NCBI GenBank assembly: GCA_030549495.1
Contig: JAUIRK010000105.1
Span: 124,001 to 188,000, forward strand
Source of the DNA: Nectonema munidae
Lineage: Eukaryota; Nematomorpha; Nectonematoida; Nectonematidae
DNA: 64,000 nt
Direction: 5' to 3'
The translations under genes were made by a program, and so were the position numbers. The notes beneath the pieces were generated by a model, which was not told the DNA's origin, ran no database searches, and worked only from the letters and a program-made list of their open reading frames with translations. Of this stretch, positions 23,480 through 34,229 are shown piece after piece; position 1 is the stretch's first letter, and the number at the start of each line of letters is the position of its first letter.

Positions 23480-25090
23480 ATGAAATTAAAACTATTTTGA
23501 TTAACAAAAAACCGTATTCTGCGAATAAAAATATAAAATTTGAGCTTCCCACAAAGAGCCCTAAAAGTATATGAGTTGAGATTAATGAACAACGAGAGGA
23601 TGGGATCATTAAAGTTGTCTTATTAAATAAACAGCTACAGAATTGCAAAAAAATGACGAAAGTAGAACTTATTTTGAAGTTTAAATGCTTGACAGCTTTG
23701 ATTGATTGATTATTATTATCATAAAAAATGACAGCTACAAAATCGTGATCGATTATTTAATAAGTTCATGCGAGAACTTTGAAAATATTTAAATTTTGGG
23801 GAAAAAGGAGCTTGCGCGAAAAGCTCCCCCCTCCTACCTAGAAATCAAAAAGTCTTAAAAATAAGTGCTCAATCTGAGATGAAGAAAGATTTGTTTTAGA
23901 GAAGCGGCCATTAAATATAAACACCCAATGTATATTTTCAACCATGGGCATTATGCACAAGCCGCTTCTCTTTCAAGTTTCAAATGGAAATAAATAAAAT
24001 TAGCGAGGGCTGTAAATGCCAGTTACACCAAAGCGATCTGGGTTGGGTGGTGGACTGATGGAGCTTTTCCCGAGTTTGATAGATGTCGGTGTGATAAATA
24101 CGAGTAAGCAATTGAAAACAGACAATCTGATTAGAAGGCGCATAAACTCGTAAAGCTAAAGTTGCAATACTTTCGACTTTGAATATAGATTTGCAAATCA
24201 TTCAGAATTTAAAACGAGTCCACGTTTAATAGATATAGAAAGGAACACAGTTTTTATTAATGAACTATTCATAAAGTATAACGTTGTTTTAGCCTGTGAA
24301 GACTGATTTCAATTTTTTGAAAACAGAGTTTATACATTCTTCATATTAAAAAAGGATCTATAAGTGAGGTTGCCCTTATCAGAGAAGAAAAGTAAATTGC
24401 GTGCGTTTGAAACTTAACGTGAGAACAAAAAGCATAAACTACGCACACACGACTTCCATCTTGTCGCATAGATCTGGCGTAAGCGGTTCCTCATTATTGA
24501 GCAAGGTCAATCCATGCTTTTACAAACGTGAATTCGTGTCTTTGCGAAACCACAAGCACCTTCATTGAATTTTCACCTTTCATTTTGATTGGACTCAAAG
24601 TTTTAACATGAAACTTTAGCTTTTCTTAAAACTAGTGATGTGACGAGGAATCCTGAGAATCGACATTTTTTATGTATCCGAAAAATATACTGCTACCTCC
24701 CGATGCTTCCATTATTTTTTGAAACATTTCAATTAATAAATAAACAAAGTAATCATTTTATGTATAGCAAGGTCTATTGTTGAATATTCTTTTCTTTCTT
24801 CGATAAAGAGAATTGGTAGATTTATCTAAGCTAGCCGTTTTAACTAGAATAATTTAAAACCATCAAATCTATAAATTGTATGGAGAGGTGCGTGTGAGGA
24901 CGAGTGGAACTGAGAGAAAGGGAAAGAGTTTTGATGCAATCTCCTTCTCTTTCGTTGAAGGCAGTTAGGTTTGATCAGGAGTTTTTATTTCTAACTTCTG
25001 TGGGTTGGGAAGAGTGTTTTACTGGAAATGATGATCGAAGGACTTGAGGGCTCTTTTCTTTTTAGCCTCTTGTAGATCTTCGCTTTATTC
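23480..25090. other. Intergenic sequence, no gene recognised
   Basis: 23470-23600 is the right half of the LINE's target. A GC-richer patch at 23990-24200 has a 73-codon - strand frame with FQLLTRIYHTDIYQTREK, vaguely like the tail of L1-type RT proteins; too weak to call. The rest is AT-rich. Confidence 0.4.
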
Positions 25091-25094
25091 TTAA

Positions 25095-26000
25095 CCCTAT
25101 TAGCATGGCCGGTCCTAGTGTTCGCGGGGCCCTATGCAAAATGGATTGCGCGGGGCCCAGTGTGGGTAGGAAAAAGATTAAAAGTGAGAAATAAGATTTT
25201 GAAAAAAAGAAAAGGGATTTGTTTTATTACTTTTTCATAACACCAAATGACGATCAAAGTAACTTTACTTTGCGAACCTTGTGTTTAGCGAAATCATACA
25301 ATATATCATCAAAATGAAAAATGAGAAGCGCGGGGCTCACTGCGGTCGCATAGGTTGCAGTCGCCTAAGGCCGGCCCTGCCTATTAGTTCCGTGGGCGTA
25401 AAACGCTCCCCCTTCACTAAAAAATTAATTGTACAAAATTGAGTGAATTATATCCTTCAAATTTTGTGACTTTTCCTAAAATTCTTACCTGCATCTTTAG
25501 GTACCATTTCCATGGTAGTTAAATGACCCTGTCATGTCAATCAAAAATGAAAATTTTTTAACACAATTTTGCCATTATCTGTAGTTAACCTTATAACTTA
25601 GGGTCTATATTAGATACTCCCCTAAACATTTATGATTATATACAATTTTGAAACACTTTATATAATTTTTTTTCAATAATCGTGGCTACTTTTTAGAAAA
25701 TCTCAATCAAAATTTTGATTAATCAGAATTATATCTAATAAAATATTTCTTCAAATTTTAATGTGTATTTTTATACTAAATCCACCATGTTGGTTTCATT
25801 TTGTACTCACTTTTTTTTATTTAGCATTTGAAAATACCTATAAGTTTTAATCAAATTTGCGGTTTACTTTTAAAAATTGTCTCCAAAAACATTTCTTCGA
25901 ATTTTACATAAAATATACGTTTTATACGAAATCCGCCATGTTGGTTTCATTTTTGGATTCAAAGCATGTAAACAGGTAGATGATGTCTTTAGTTTGGCAT
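25095..26000. mobile_element. Left end of a TTAA-target repeat family, copy A
   Basis: TTAA (25091-25094) followed by CCCTATTAG; after removal of the MITE at 25104-25379 the sequence continues TTCCGTGGGCGTAAAACGCT. The next 300 bp (to about 25690) align with copy B at 36876-37230, sharing for example CTAAAAAATTAATTGTACAA and ATCTATATTAGATACTC. Further in, a block with CATGTTGGTTTCATTTT occurs twice, about 145 bp apart (near 25790 and 25940). The TTAA target and CCC end suggest piggyBac kinship. The inner boundary is approximate. Confidence 0.65.
25104..25379. mobile_element. hAT MITE, 276 bp, nested in the TTAA repeat
   Basis: Perfect 8-bp duplication CCTATTAG at 25096-25103 and 25380-25387. 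Ends are CATGGCCGGTCCTAGTG and, read inward from the right, CAGGGCCGGCCTTAGG. Internal GCGGGGCCC and GCGGGGCTC motifs sit near the two ends. No coding capacity. The duplicated bases are part of the terminal CCCTATTAG of the TTAA repeat, which gives the order of insertion. Confidence 0.92.
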
Positions 26001-27150
26001 CAATTGCCTAAGACAAAATAGCAGTTTTGAGAATGTGGTAAAGAGGTTCGTTGTGTGGTTTATTTGTGTCCTCGTGATGCAATAACCAGAGGCAGATAAT
26101 TTCCAAGTTTGCGTCGACCGAAAGTCGAAGAAAAAAAACAGTCATTTTCCTAAAGTAGGAAGAAAATAAGTAAAAATACAGATTTTTTTTCCTACAAAAT
26201 AAGGAAAAATACAATTTCTTTCCTACTAAATTATTTTTTACCAGATATTAATAAAACAAATTGAGATGGCTATATTTATTTAGATAGAATATGCAACGTT
26301 ATTTTTATATATAAATATAAATTCACCTCTGGATAACTGGTAAAAAAATCACCTTTATGAACGGTCAAGGAAAAAAATAAGCAAATTTGGATTTTATTTA
26401 CCCCTGGCAATAACCGTTCAGTCCACTCAGAGCACACGATTTTGGTCAATTCCTTTTGAATTCCATCAAAAATTTGGGTTTGTCTACGTTCTAATTACGG
26501 GACCTTGGTTGTTATAGGTTTAATAGAGAGGTACTTTTTTTATAATTTTTCTTGTGACTGCGGCATGGATAGAAGGTAAATTACTTTTAAAAGTTTCGTG
26601 GGTTCATCTTTGTTAAAGTGGACTTTTCGAATTTATTAGCGTTTTTGTCACTTGTGTAAAAAGTTTATGCGGTGCATACTTTTATCATTTGTGTTAAGTT
26701 TAAAAATATAGAAAATTTTTGATGCTTTTTTAAGTTATCTCAACTTAATCAAAGATGAATCGAATGCTTATTCGATTTGTGAAAATAAAAAGAATCGGTA
26801 TCGTATATTTTTTATTAATGGGAATTGTACAAAACGTCAGTGTCGTCCTTTCACTACTTAAAACCACTAAGAACAACCGGATAGCATTTTACTTCTTATT
26901 TTTTCCTTCTGAGCAATTTTTAAAAAGTACGCTACCGGACCAATTATAGAGCATTTATACATGAGAGTTCAAGTCTGGCCAATTTCATTTTTAATCTTGA
27001 AATAAGGGTTAGAAGTTTAAAGTAGAAAAATACTTTGAAACGCAGCAAGGACGTGTTGCAAAAGTGCGCGACTCTTAACACGTAGTCTCTCTTTTGTAGG
27101 AATGGGGATTTTGTTTCAGCGAATCTTTATTTCTTATTTTTGCAATAAAA
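26001..27150. other. 3' flank of NitFhit, AT-rich, no gene recognised
   Basis: Frames of 64-68 codons at 26008-26214 and 26755-26949 have no recognisable motif. No terminal repeats seen. Confidence 0.4.
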
Positions 27151-27151
27151 T

Positions 27152-27157
27152 TTTATT
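27152..27157 (-). terminator. Polyadenylation signal of NitFhit
   Basis: AATAAA on the - strand (TTTATT on +), 16 bp past the stop codon. Confidence 0.55.
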
Positions 27158-27172
27158 TAACAAGATATGGCT

Positions 27173-28537
27173 TTAAAGAAAAATTGACTTATACATCGCA
27201 GCCTCATCTTCCATTTCTTCGAAGCTTCTTTCTTTTCGATAGTTTGTACTTCCAGGCTTATCATGAGAATCGAGTGCCCGGTAGATATCGTCATTTTTGG
27301 GAAAATCGTTTGGTCTTCGTGGTAGTATGTGTATGTGAAGGTGAGGAACAGATTGTCCCGAGAATTCACCTTCCTGAATCGTTAGGTTGAAGGATGTGAG
27401 GGAAAAATGGAGGCAGATTTGCGAAGAAACGCGTTGGGCGCATAAAAAAAGGTCGAGCAAGTGGCTACTGGACAAACACTTCAGATGCTTTACGGGCTCT
27501 TTCGGAGCGACCAAAACGTGTCCAAGGACGATTGGTCTGATGTTGACGAAGGCAACGCTGTGCTCCGTTTCATAGAAAATGTGTTGGCGTGGAACGCGGC
27601 TTTCGTGGAAGTGGAAACACTCGACGGCTTTAGCGGGCATTTCAACGTCTGCTTTGACCAAGTCGTCGTAGTTCGTTCTGGCGTGTTGCATAACAGGCAT
27701 ACTGGCCCTAATCGCTACCATTTCATCCAGGTGGACTTCAGCAATGCCCACGACATTTTCTTCAACGCCCAAGTCGACCAATACCTGTCCATTCGCATCG
27801 AGAATGAGCGAGTGTCCATAGGAACTTCGTTTTGAGTTGTGAACTCCTGACTGAGCAGCGGCTACGACGAAGCACTGATTTTCGATAGCGCGAGCCTTGA
27901 GCAGCGAATGCCAGTGCAGACTTCCCGTTTTCACGGTGAAGGCGGACGGGTAGGTCAGGACTTGTGCCCCGTTCGCCCTTAGAGCAGCAGAAGACTTTGG
28001 AAAGCGTAGGTCATAGCAGATCAACATGCCTACTCTTCCCACGGGGGTCTGCGCAGGCTGCTTGAAATGCGTTCCACGCAGAGTGAATGCGCTTTCTCTG
28101 AAGGACTCGGTATCGAACAAGTGGCATTTGTCGTAGACACCCTTCACTTCTCCATCACAATCGATGATGAGTTGTGTGTTCAAAATCATTTGCTTGCTTC
28201 CGCTATTTTGGACTCTTTGATGAAAACTTCCTACGCTAACCCACAACCCTAAATCCTTAGCAACTTCCTTGATGCTTGACACGAAGTGGCCATTGATGTC
28301 CTCACAAAGATTAAAGATCTCTGCTCTGCTCGCTGCTATAAAGTCCGAGCACTCTGGTAAAAATGCCATATCTGCTTTCTTGTCTTTGGCTCGAATCAGT
28401 AGTGTCCGTATGTTCTCGAGATTGCGAGTTTTATCGGAGCCAGAATTTAACTGGCAAACCGCGACTTTCATCGAAAAAGCTTTTTTGGAGTATCTTTGTA
28501 CGGCGCTTTTGGCGTGTAGAAACATGAAACAGAACAA
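27173..28537 (-). CDS. NitFhit: NitFhit: nitrilase-family amidase fused to Fhit diadenosine-polyphosphate hydrolase
   Basis: 454 codons in one uninterrupted frame. Residues about 24-295 are a Nit domain of the carbon-nitrogen hydrolase family with the full Glu-Lys-Cys triad: E62 in FLPECSDF, K137 in VYDKCHLFD, C174 in MLICYDLRFP. Nit1-type enzymes act on deaminated glutathione. Residues about 306-454 are a Fhit domain, which hydrolyses Ap3A-type dinucleotides; its histidine triad PHLHIHILPR has H399, H401 (nucleophile) and H403, and it ends in the usual acidic helix (EEMEDEAAMY). The fusion is known from Drosophila and C. elegans, at about 440-460 residues. Three Met codons (residues 1, 5 and 23) could start it; M23 begins the core MKVAVCQL, and the first 22 residues, basic and hydrophobic, could be a mitochondrial presequence. 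There is no intron, unlike the two other host genes here. Confidence 0.96.
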   Translation of the reverse strand: MFCFMFLHAKSAVQRYSKKAFSMKVAVCQLNSGSDKTRNLENIRTLLIRAKDKKADMAFLPECSDFIAASRAEIFNLCEDINGHFVSSIKEVAKDLGLWVSVGSFHQRVQNSGSKQMILNTQLIIDCDGEVKGVYDKCHLFDTESFRESAFTLRGTHFKQPAQTPVGRVGMLICYDLRFPKSSAALRANGAQVLTYPSAFTVKTGSLHWHSLLKARAIENQCFVVAAAQSGVHNSKRSSYGHSLILDANGQVLVDLGVEENVVGIAEVHLDEMVAIRASMPVMQHARTNYDDLVKADVEMPAKAVECFHFHESRVPRQHIFYETEHSVAFVNIRPIVLGHVLVAPKEPVKHLKCLSSSHLLDLFLCAQRVSSQICLHFSLTSFNLTIQEGEFSGQSVPHLHIHILPRRPNDFPKNDDIYRALDSHDKPGSTNYRKERSFEEMEDEAAMYKSIFL

Positions 28538-28559
28538 ACTTACGATTTAGTCATCATGT

Positions 28560-28980
28560 CCATTCTAAAAATAGAAAAACTAAGATGTACCTTAAAGAAA
28601 GAGCGCAACGTAAGCCCCACATTCTTTACATAAAATCAAAACAGTGTCAAATGATAATTTAACCTTAGAAACCATTTCTAATGTGTGGATGGGAATTAGA
28701 GTCAACACACATAGAAGTGCGAATGTTTTTGTCTATTACAGTGAAGTGTATTTCGATAAGACATATATTTTAAAACTCACTTACTTCTTTCGAGGTTTCT
28801 TTCAAATGCAACTATTTCTTCCACGTCAGTTTTTTTCATTCTCCGAGGAGCGGGGACCTTACAAATTAATTTTCGTCGGCTTTTTTGTTTTGCTTTGAAT
28901 ACAAATCTGCTTTTTATTGGATATAATCTGATTGTTTCGGTCTATTGAGTTAAAGATGAAAGAATATATTTAAATATTAA
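28560..28980. other. 5' flank of NitFhit, AT-rich
   Basis: No coding block and no clear promoter motif. A GTAAGT at 28543-28538 (- strand), just upstream of the first Met codon, could be a splice donor of a 5' exon, but no in-phase acceptor follows. Confidence 0.35.
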
Positions 28981-28984
28981 CAAA

Positions 28985-30250
28985 ACCTTTTAATAATAAT
29001 ATTTTAGAAATAGTAAAGCAGAAAGCATTCCAGCATTTAACCTATTTCTTATTTTTGATTTGAAGTAGCCCACCGAAGAAAAAACTCTTTCTGATGTAGA
29101 AGAGGTTGGTTTTATTGTTTTGAGAGCATTGTAAATCAACTCCAATTTCTCTGATCTTTTTTTAAACTCTTTAAAAAGGATGAATTCTTTCCTGATTGAA
29201 CTAAATCTTGTTTCATCTTGTGATACAAAATTTTTTCCTCATTATATTCCTTCATAATTTCATCCAGTTCTTCTTTTAGTGAAATATCTTTCTTTTTCTT
29301 TCTACTTTTTCATTTTCTTCAATCTCAATTTTTCCTTCCAATAAAGTATTTCAAACGTTTTTACAGTAGTCTTGAATATATCTTTTTCATCTATAACTTC
29401 ACCATATTCATCAAATTTTTCATGCAAAGATGCAGAAAACTAGCTAATTGTAAAAAAAAATTGTTTCTGTTTTTCATCAAACGAAAGTTAACTGCTTCCT
29501 TAACTTTAGAACTAAAAAAATTGTCAACTTTATAATCAAGTATAATTTTAATTTCTTTCTGAATATATAAAAATCTTTCCAGCATATCAAAAAGAGAATT
29601 CCATTTTGTTTTTACATCTAAAATAAGCTTCTTTCCTTACCGTGATTTTTGGAACAACAATCTCCATTAATCTATCATTTTTAGTTGGTTAGGGTTAGGG
29701 AAATAATTTACGATTTTTCTAACTTGGTTAACAGCATTTTGCACTTTTTTGCTTGAGAATCATCAAAATCACATTGGGAATCTGAGCTATCACTATTCGT
29801 TCTATCAAAACTAGATGGTATACTTGTCTTTTCTTTAGAATATGAAATATCGCAGACATCTATAGATGCAAAGCATGAGCATAACAAGTGATGTGTTCCA
29901 TTTCAGATAATTTCCCAAGTTAGGGTCAATCAGAAATGAGTGAAACAAAATCATTTTTCAAATCAAGAGAAAAATCTTGTAGGATTTTTCCGATTTTAAA
30001 GAGCATTGCCTGGGCATTTGTGCCACCATGAATTCTGAAAACACCTAAACAGCAAAAAGATTTCTCAAAATGAACATTAACATTCAGGCTATCACAACCT
30101 CTTGCTTCGTCTAGGCTAAGTAAGAAACGTTTTTTATTGACTTTCTATTTTTGAAAATTGTTCCTCATTTGCTTCTTTGTCTTCAAATGAAAAATCTTTA
30201 AATCTATAGCTTATCATCTAGGATTACAATTATCATTTAACTAAGATGGG
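28985..30250 (-). pseudogene. Decayed hAT transposase
   Basis: Read on the - strand: KRFLLSLDEARGCDSLNV near 30120 (first hAT aspartate block), then GGTNAQAMLFKIGKILQDF and SLDLKNDFVSLISD near 29950-30040, and at the far end TSSTSERVFSSVGYFKSKIR with NRLNAGMLSALLF near 29010-29090. The last is the hAT C-terminal dimerisation motif (SERxFS...KxRNRL). Between them the frame changes often. No BED finger, terminal repeats or duplication found. A different family from the element at 8466-10979, and clearly older. Confidence 0.72.
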
Positions 30251-30479
30251 TAGGAAATCTAAAAATTTGGAATAGGTCAGAGTTATCAAAAATGGCACAT
30301 ATGCCAATATGTGAGGATTTAGTCACTATCAAGATATTTTTTAATTTAAATTGAATTTGTCCATCTTTATCTTTTTGCGTGAAAGATAGAATTTTTCAGA
30401 TGAAGAAGGTGAATAACTTTTTGTAATTGAACAATGAACATCACGAATGATTCATCAGGAAATATTCAGAATGGTTTGA

Positions 30480-30877
30480 GAGAGGAAAAAATCTATTGAC
30501 CACTTAATTTAGCATGCTTAAACATGGGTAAATATAAAAAGTTTCTTTTTGAGATGAAGTGTAATATGTAAATCAATTTTTTGTATGATTGAGTTTCATA
30601 AAAAATGGATATCACCACTGAATTCAGCATATTTGAAAATGGGTATAATATGTGTAAAAAACTTTATATAATTATTTAAATAAAAACTTCTTTTTTGAGA
30701 TGAACTATCAAATATAAATCAATATTTTGATAAAAAAAATGGACATCGCCATTGAATTCAGTATAGTTGAAATATATATGTAACAATATTTATAAAAACT
30801 TATTAATATCTGAGAAAAATAGGGGGCACTTTACGCCCCCAGCACTTGGGGACAAATTTAGCCCAGCACTAATAGGG
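30480..30877. mobile_element. Right end of the TTAA-target repeat family, copy C
   Basis: Ends GCACTAATAGGG followed by TTAA (30878-30881); read inward this is CCCTATTAGTGCTGGG, the same terminus as copies A and B. A subterminal hairpin GGGGGC-ACTTTAC-GCCCCC sits at 30821-30839 and has a counterpart (GTGGGCGTAAAACGCTCCCC) in copy A. Three diverged tandem units of about 90-135 bp, each starting with a GGTCAATAG/GGATATC-like variant and TTTAG/ATTCAG, fill 30487-30820. The inside does not match the left ends, so this is the opposite terminus. Confidence 0.62.
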
Positions 30878-30881
30878 TTAA

Positions 30882-31689
30882 AGTTTAAAAGCTTTAACCA
30901 TATTGAATATAGTAACTGAAAGAGTCAGAGGCATCCGCGGAAAAAAACGAAATGGGGGGAGAAGATATTTTTGTATGATTGAGCTTGGCTGAGATCAAGA
31001 AGGAGAGATGAACGTCTTTCCCGCCTTTGTATGCTTAGTGTCAACCGTAATGAAATAAATAGCAGTCTTAAAGAATTATAAAAACAAAGTGATTGATAAA
31101 TTTGGCCAAAATTCTGGACGAATTCAATTTTTGTTTCAACAGTAGCGCAGCTAATAATATAATTACGGTATTAATATGCTGATAAATGTATATTTTTCCC
31201 CATTTATTTTCTTTTTTCTTGTATTTTAATTGTATAAAAGATTTAGTAATTTATTGGGTCTGACTAATCCCTCACGTGCAGAGGTAAAAAATTGAAAATA
31301 AAAGAAAATTTGTAGTGATACTTTAGAAACAATCTTCAACATTTATATATTGAGAAAATGCTGCGTTGGGTAGGTGTATGTAGAATAAGCTGCAAAAGTA
31401 AATCCAGATTTCGAGTAAAAGAAGAGATAACAGAGTGAAAATTTACTTACATATAAAACTCGAGTCTTTAGTTCAGAAAAAAATTAAATCGAGTCATATA
31501 TGTTAAAAAAACATTATATTTTAGTGAAAAGAAATCAAAATTTAAAATTTGTCTTCCATTTCTGTTACCTCGATGGTGGAAAGTAAAATTTTAATTTTTA
31601 AAATTTTTTTTAAATTAAAAAACGTGGTTGATTGATTGAGAATGCATCTTTTTCAAATTTCTTGGAAAAAAAGTTTTTTCAAAATATTT
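30882..31689. other. AT-rich sequence, nothing recognised
   Basis: No coding block, repeat terminus or RNA-like structure seen. Confidence 0.4.
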
Positions 31690-32272
31690 TTTCCAGGATG
31701 AAAAACTTTCCTGGAAATTTCAGATAGACTCTTTAACAACAAAACTGAATAGTATGTTGTCATTATTTCGAGGTACCAACTATCTACCAATCAAAGTAAA
31801 AGTCTTACTATATAAGACACTTGTCTTGCCTTTATTTTCTTTTTCATTGGTAAACTGGGGTCATGTTAACTTGGATAGGATTTTTAATCCAAAAGAAAGT
31901 AGTCAGATATGTATTAAACCTCAAATACAGCGACCATACAAGTGAAAAGTTTAAAGAAATGAAGTACTTCAAATTCAAGAAATATATAAAATAAAGTTTA
32001 TTAAAACTGGCATTAAATTTTTTTCTAGTCAATACCCCTTGAACTTTGTTGACTTTCTCACATTATCAGGAAGTTTTGAAAAATATGAAAATAAATTTCC
32101 TTACAAGCTTCATGTTTTTCGTGCGAAAAATAAAGTTTCCAAGCAAAGTATGGTTTTTAAAGTTCCTGATTGTTGGAATTCTTTTAGTCACATTATAAAT
32201 GATTTCCTTGGTGTAAATGTGCTTGCAAATGTTGATGTATTAATTGAAGAAACGATTTTGAACATCTACTGA
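31690..32272 (+). mobile_element. LINE fragment, RT C-terminal part
   Basis: On the + strand: KLSWKFQIDSLTTKLNS, LSLFRGTNYLPIKVKVLLYK and LVLPLFSFSLVNWGHVN at 31698-31870; then, after a frame change, NLKYSDHTSEKFKEMKYF near 31930 and VFKVPDCWNSFSHII at 32150-32200. These are the conserved thumb and tail blocks of EN-RT LINEs. The sequence is 5' truncated just upstream of KLSW. Confidence 0.8.
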
Positions 32273-32478
32273 GCATGTACATCAAGTTTATGTTAAATTT
32301 GCAATTCAGAGACGCACAACACACCTGCAGTATCCTCTTAAACTCCTTCTATGTTCTTTTATCTACATATCAATACCAGGGGCGCGCATGCAATGTTTAT
32401 CACAGTGTCTTCTCCTTGTAGTATTTTTAAACAAACACATTTTGATGATACACTAGATTTTCTCATTTTCTATACCAG

Positions 32479-32779
32479 CAGGGATGGACCGAGAGGGGGG
32501 ATATGGGGGATGCATACCCCCCCCCCCCCCCCCCCCCACCAGCAATCTATTCAAAAAAAAATTAAGGTTGGAGTCCACCCTAAAATAGAAATCAAAATTG
32601 ATGAAGTCATTGATCGATTTTCAAAGCAAAAAAAAGAAGAAAAGACTTTGTAATATAATTTTAATCATTTATTTTACATACGTTTTCAAATTTCTTCCCT
32701 AATAAAATGTGTAAAATATTTTGATAATATTAGTATACCCCCCCCCCCCCCCCACAAAAGATTTCTGGATCCCCCACTG
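32479..32779. mobile_element. Probable hAT MITE with poly-C tracts
   Basis: Starts CAGGGATGGACCGAGAGG and, read inward from the right, CAGTGGGGGATCCAGAAATC. Each end carries a G/C homopolymer of 17-21 bp about 40 and 25 bp in (near 32517-32537 and 32737-32753). Flanking octamers TATACCAG (32471-32478) and TATCACAG (32780-32787) agree at 6 of 8 positions, so the duplication would be aged. No real coding content. Confidence 0.6.
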
Positions 32780-32789
32780 TATCACAGTG

Positions 32790-33640
32790 ATTCTATATCT
32801 CTTTCTGTCTCCTCTGTTTTTCTCTTCGGCTTTTTCTGCTCTCAATCATTCACTCAAGCTCTCTTCTTTCATTCAAACCCTCTTCTCTTGTTAAGCTCCA
32901 CTATCTCATTCAGCTCTCTTCTCTCCAGTGACGTAGCTAGGCTGGGGCATGAGGGGCCGTGCGCACACTCCTATGTACCTCATGGTGCCCCCATACATCT
33001 TATGAGATATCAGTTTTTGAAAATTTCTCCAATAAAAGAATCAAGAAAGTATAAATAAAGTTGCGCAAGTTTTTTGTTTTTAAATTGTGACACTTCTATC
33101 AACTTTTTTTTGGTTACACCACAGCTTCTGTCTAATTTGCATTTAGAGTTAAATTAAAATAGTTTTCAATCGGTACAATTTTATATCAATGAATATTGTT
33201 AGACTCGAGCTAAGATTTTTTTTCAACAAAGGTCATTTAAACTTTATCACTATGTTTGTTACATTTTGTAACATTTGAAAACTAATTTTTTCAAGTAAAG
33301 AAATTTTTTTCAATAGTTATTCGGGAATGAATATTTTGAATATCTATTCAGTTTAAAAGCAAGAATACTCTATTTGCTTAATATTTGAGTAGAGATATTT
33401 TTTATAATGTTCGATTGTTAAATTTTATAAGTAACACTACATAATTAATTAAATCATTTTTTTAAGAAAATTTGTTGATTATTATAATAAAAATATAATA
33501 TCGAAACAAAATGTTTCAGTTGTTAAAAATGTACTTGATCTATTTATGACAGCTGTCAGAATTTTATTTCTAGACAGAAATATTCAAAAAAACGCAATGA
33601 TTTTCTTTTCTTGTATACTTTGATTTATGTTAGTTTGATC
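32790..33640. other. AT-rich sequence with a possible lone hAT end
   Basis: CAGTGACGTAGCTAGGCTGG at about 32927 resembles a common hAT MITE terminus. No partner end was found. Otherwise featureless. Confidence 0.35.
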
Positions 33641-33642
33641 CT

Positions 33643-33920
33643 CGGGCATTTCGCCCCATTATTTTCATAAGACAGTTCGTCCCATGGACAATTCGCCATA
33701 TTATTTTCATAAAACAGTTTGTACCATGGACAATTCGCCCCATTATTTTCATAAGACATTTTGTCTCATGGACAATTCTAAAAAATTAAGAGATAAAATG
33801 ATTAATTTGAAATAATTTAATAGAGATAAAATAAACAAGAGTATAAAATTTTTTAATAATTTTACACATATAATAAGCTAAGATGGATGAAACAAATAGC
33901 CTATGGGGCGAAATGTCTGT
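33643..33920. mobile_element. MITE-like element with internal 42-bp tandem repeat
   Basis: Left end CGGGCATTTCGCCCCAT; right end read inward CAGACATTTCGCCCCAT, an inverted repeat with about 15 of 17 matches. Inside, a unit of about 42 bp (CATGGACAATTCGCCCCATT then ATTTTCATAAGACA) is repeated about three times from 33650 to 33776. No coding capacity. Exact ends and target duplication are uncertain, so the superfamily is not named. Confidence 0.6.
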
Positions 33921-34229
33921 CTACCTTTAGTTTAAATAATTTTTAATTATAAGGGTTAGCTACTTAAACGTTGTCTTTTCCTGCTTATTAAACTTGAAAA
34001 TATCAAATAAACTCTAATTCTTTATGCGTCCTATTATTTTGAAATTATTCTGAGAACAGACGGTTCCATTTTAAAATGTGAAAATTGTTTTATTCGTTTA
34101 TTTTGTTTCCTTTCTCTCTTATGTTAATTATGTAGCAAATTTTTCAATTTTGAGTAAAGGGTAAGATGCAGCGGGCGTATTTTCATTGACAAGGCACTGA
34201 TGTACCGCCTATGTCAAACTATGAACAAA

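Noticed and set aside
27461-27835. 124-codon + strand frame and other + frames opposite NitFhit
   Set aside because: Shadows of the real - strand gene, whose catalytic motifs are unambiguous.
28538-28560. A 5' coding exon of NitFhit spliced at the GTAAGT upstream of Met1
   Set aside because: The ATG frame before the donor does not keep phase with any acceptor in front of MKVAVCQL.
29690-29704. Telomere-like GGTTAGGGTTAGGG
   Set aside because: Only two units, inside a decayed hAT transposase; chance.
25091-30881. Calling the whole NitFhit interval a proven transposon
   Set aside because: No transposase belonging to the TTAA family was found inside, and the two ends may come from different copies; reported only as a hypothesis.
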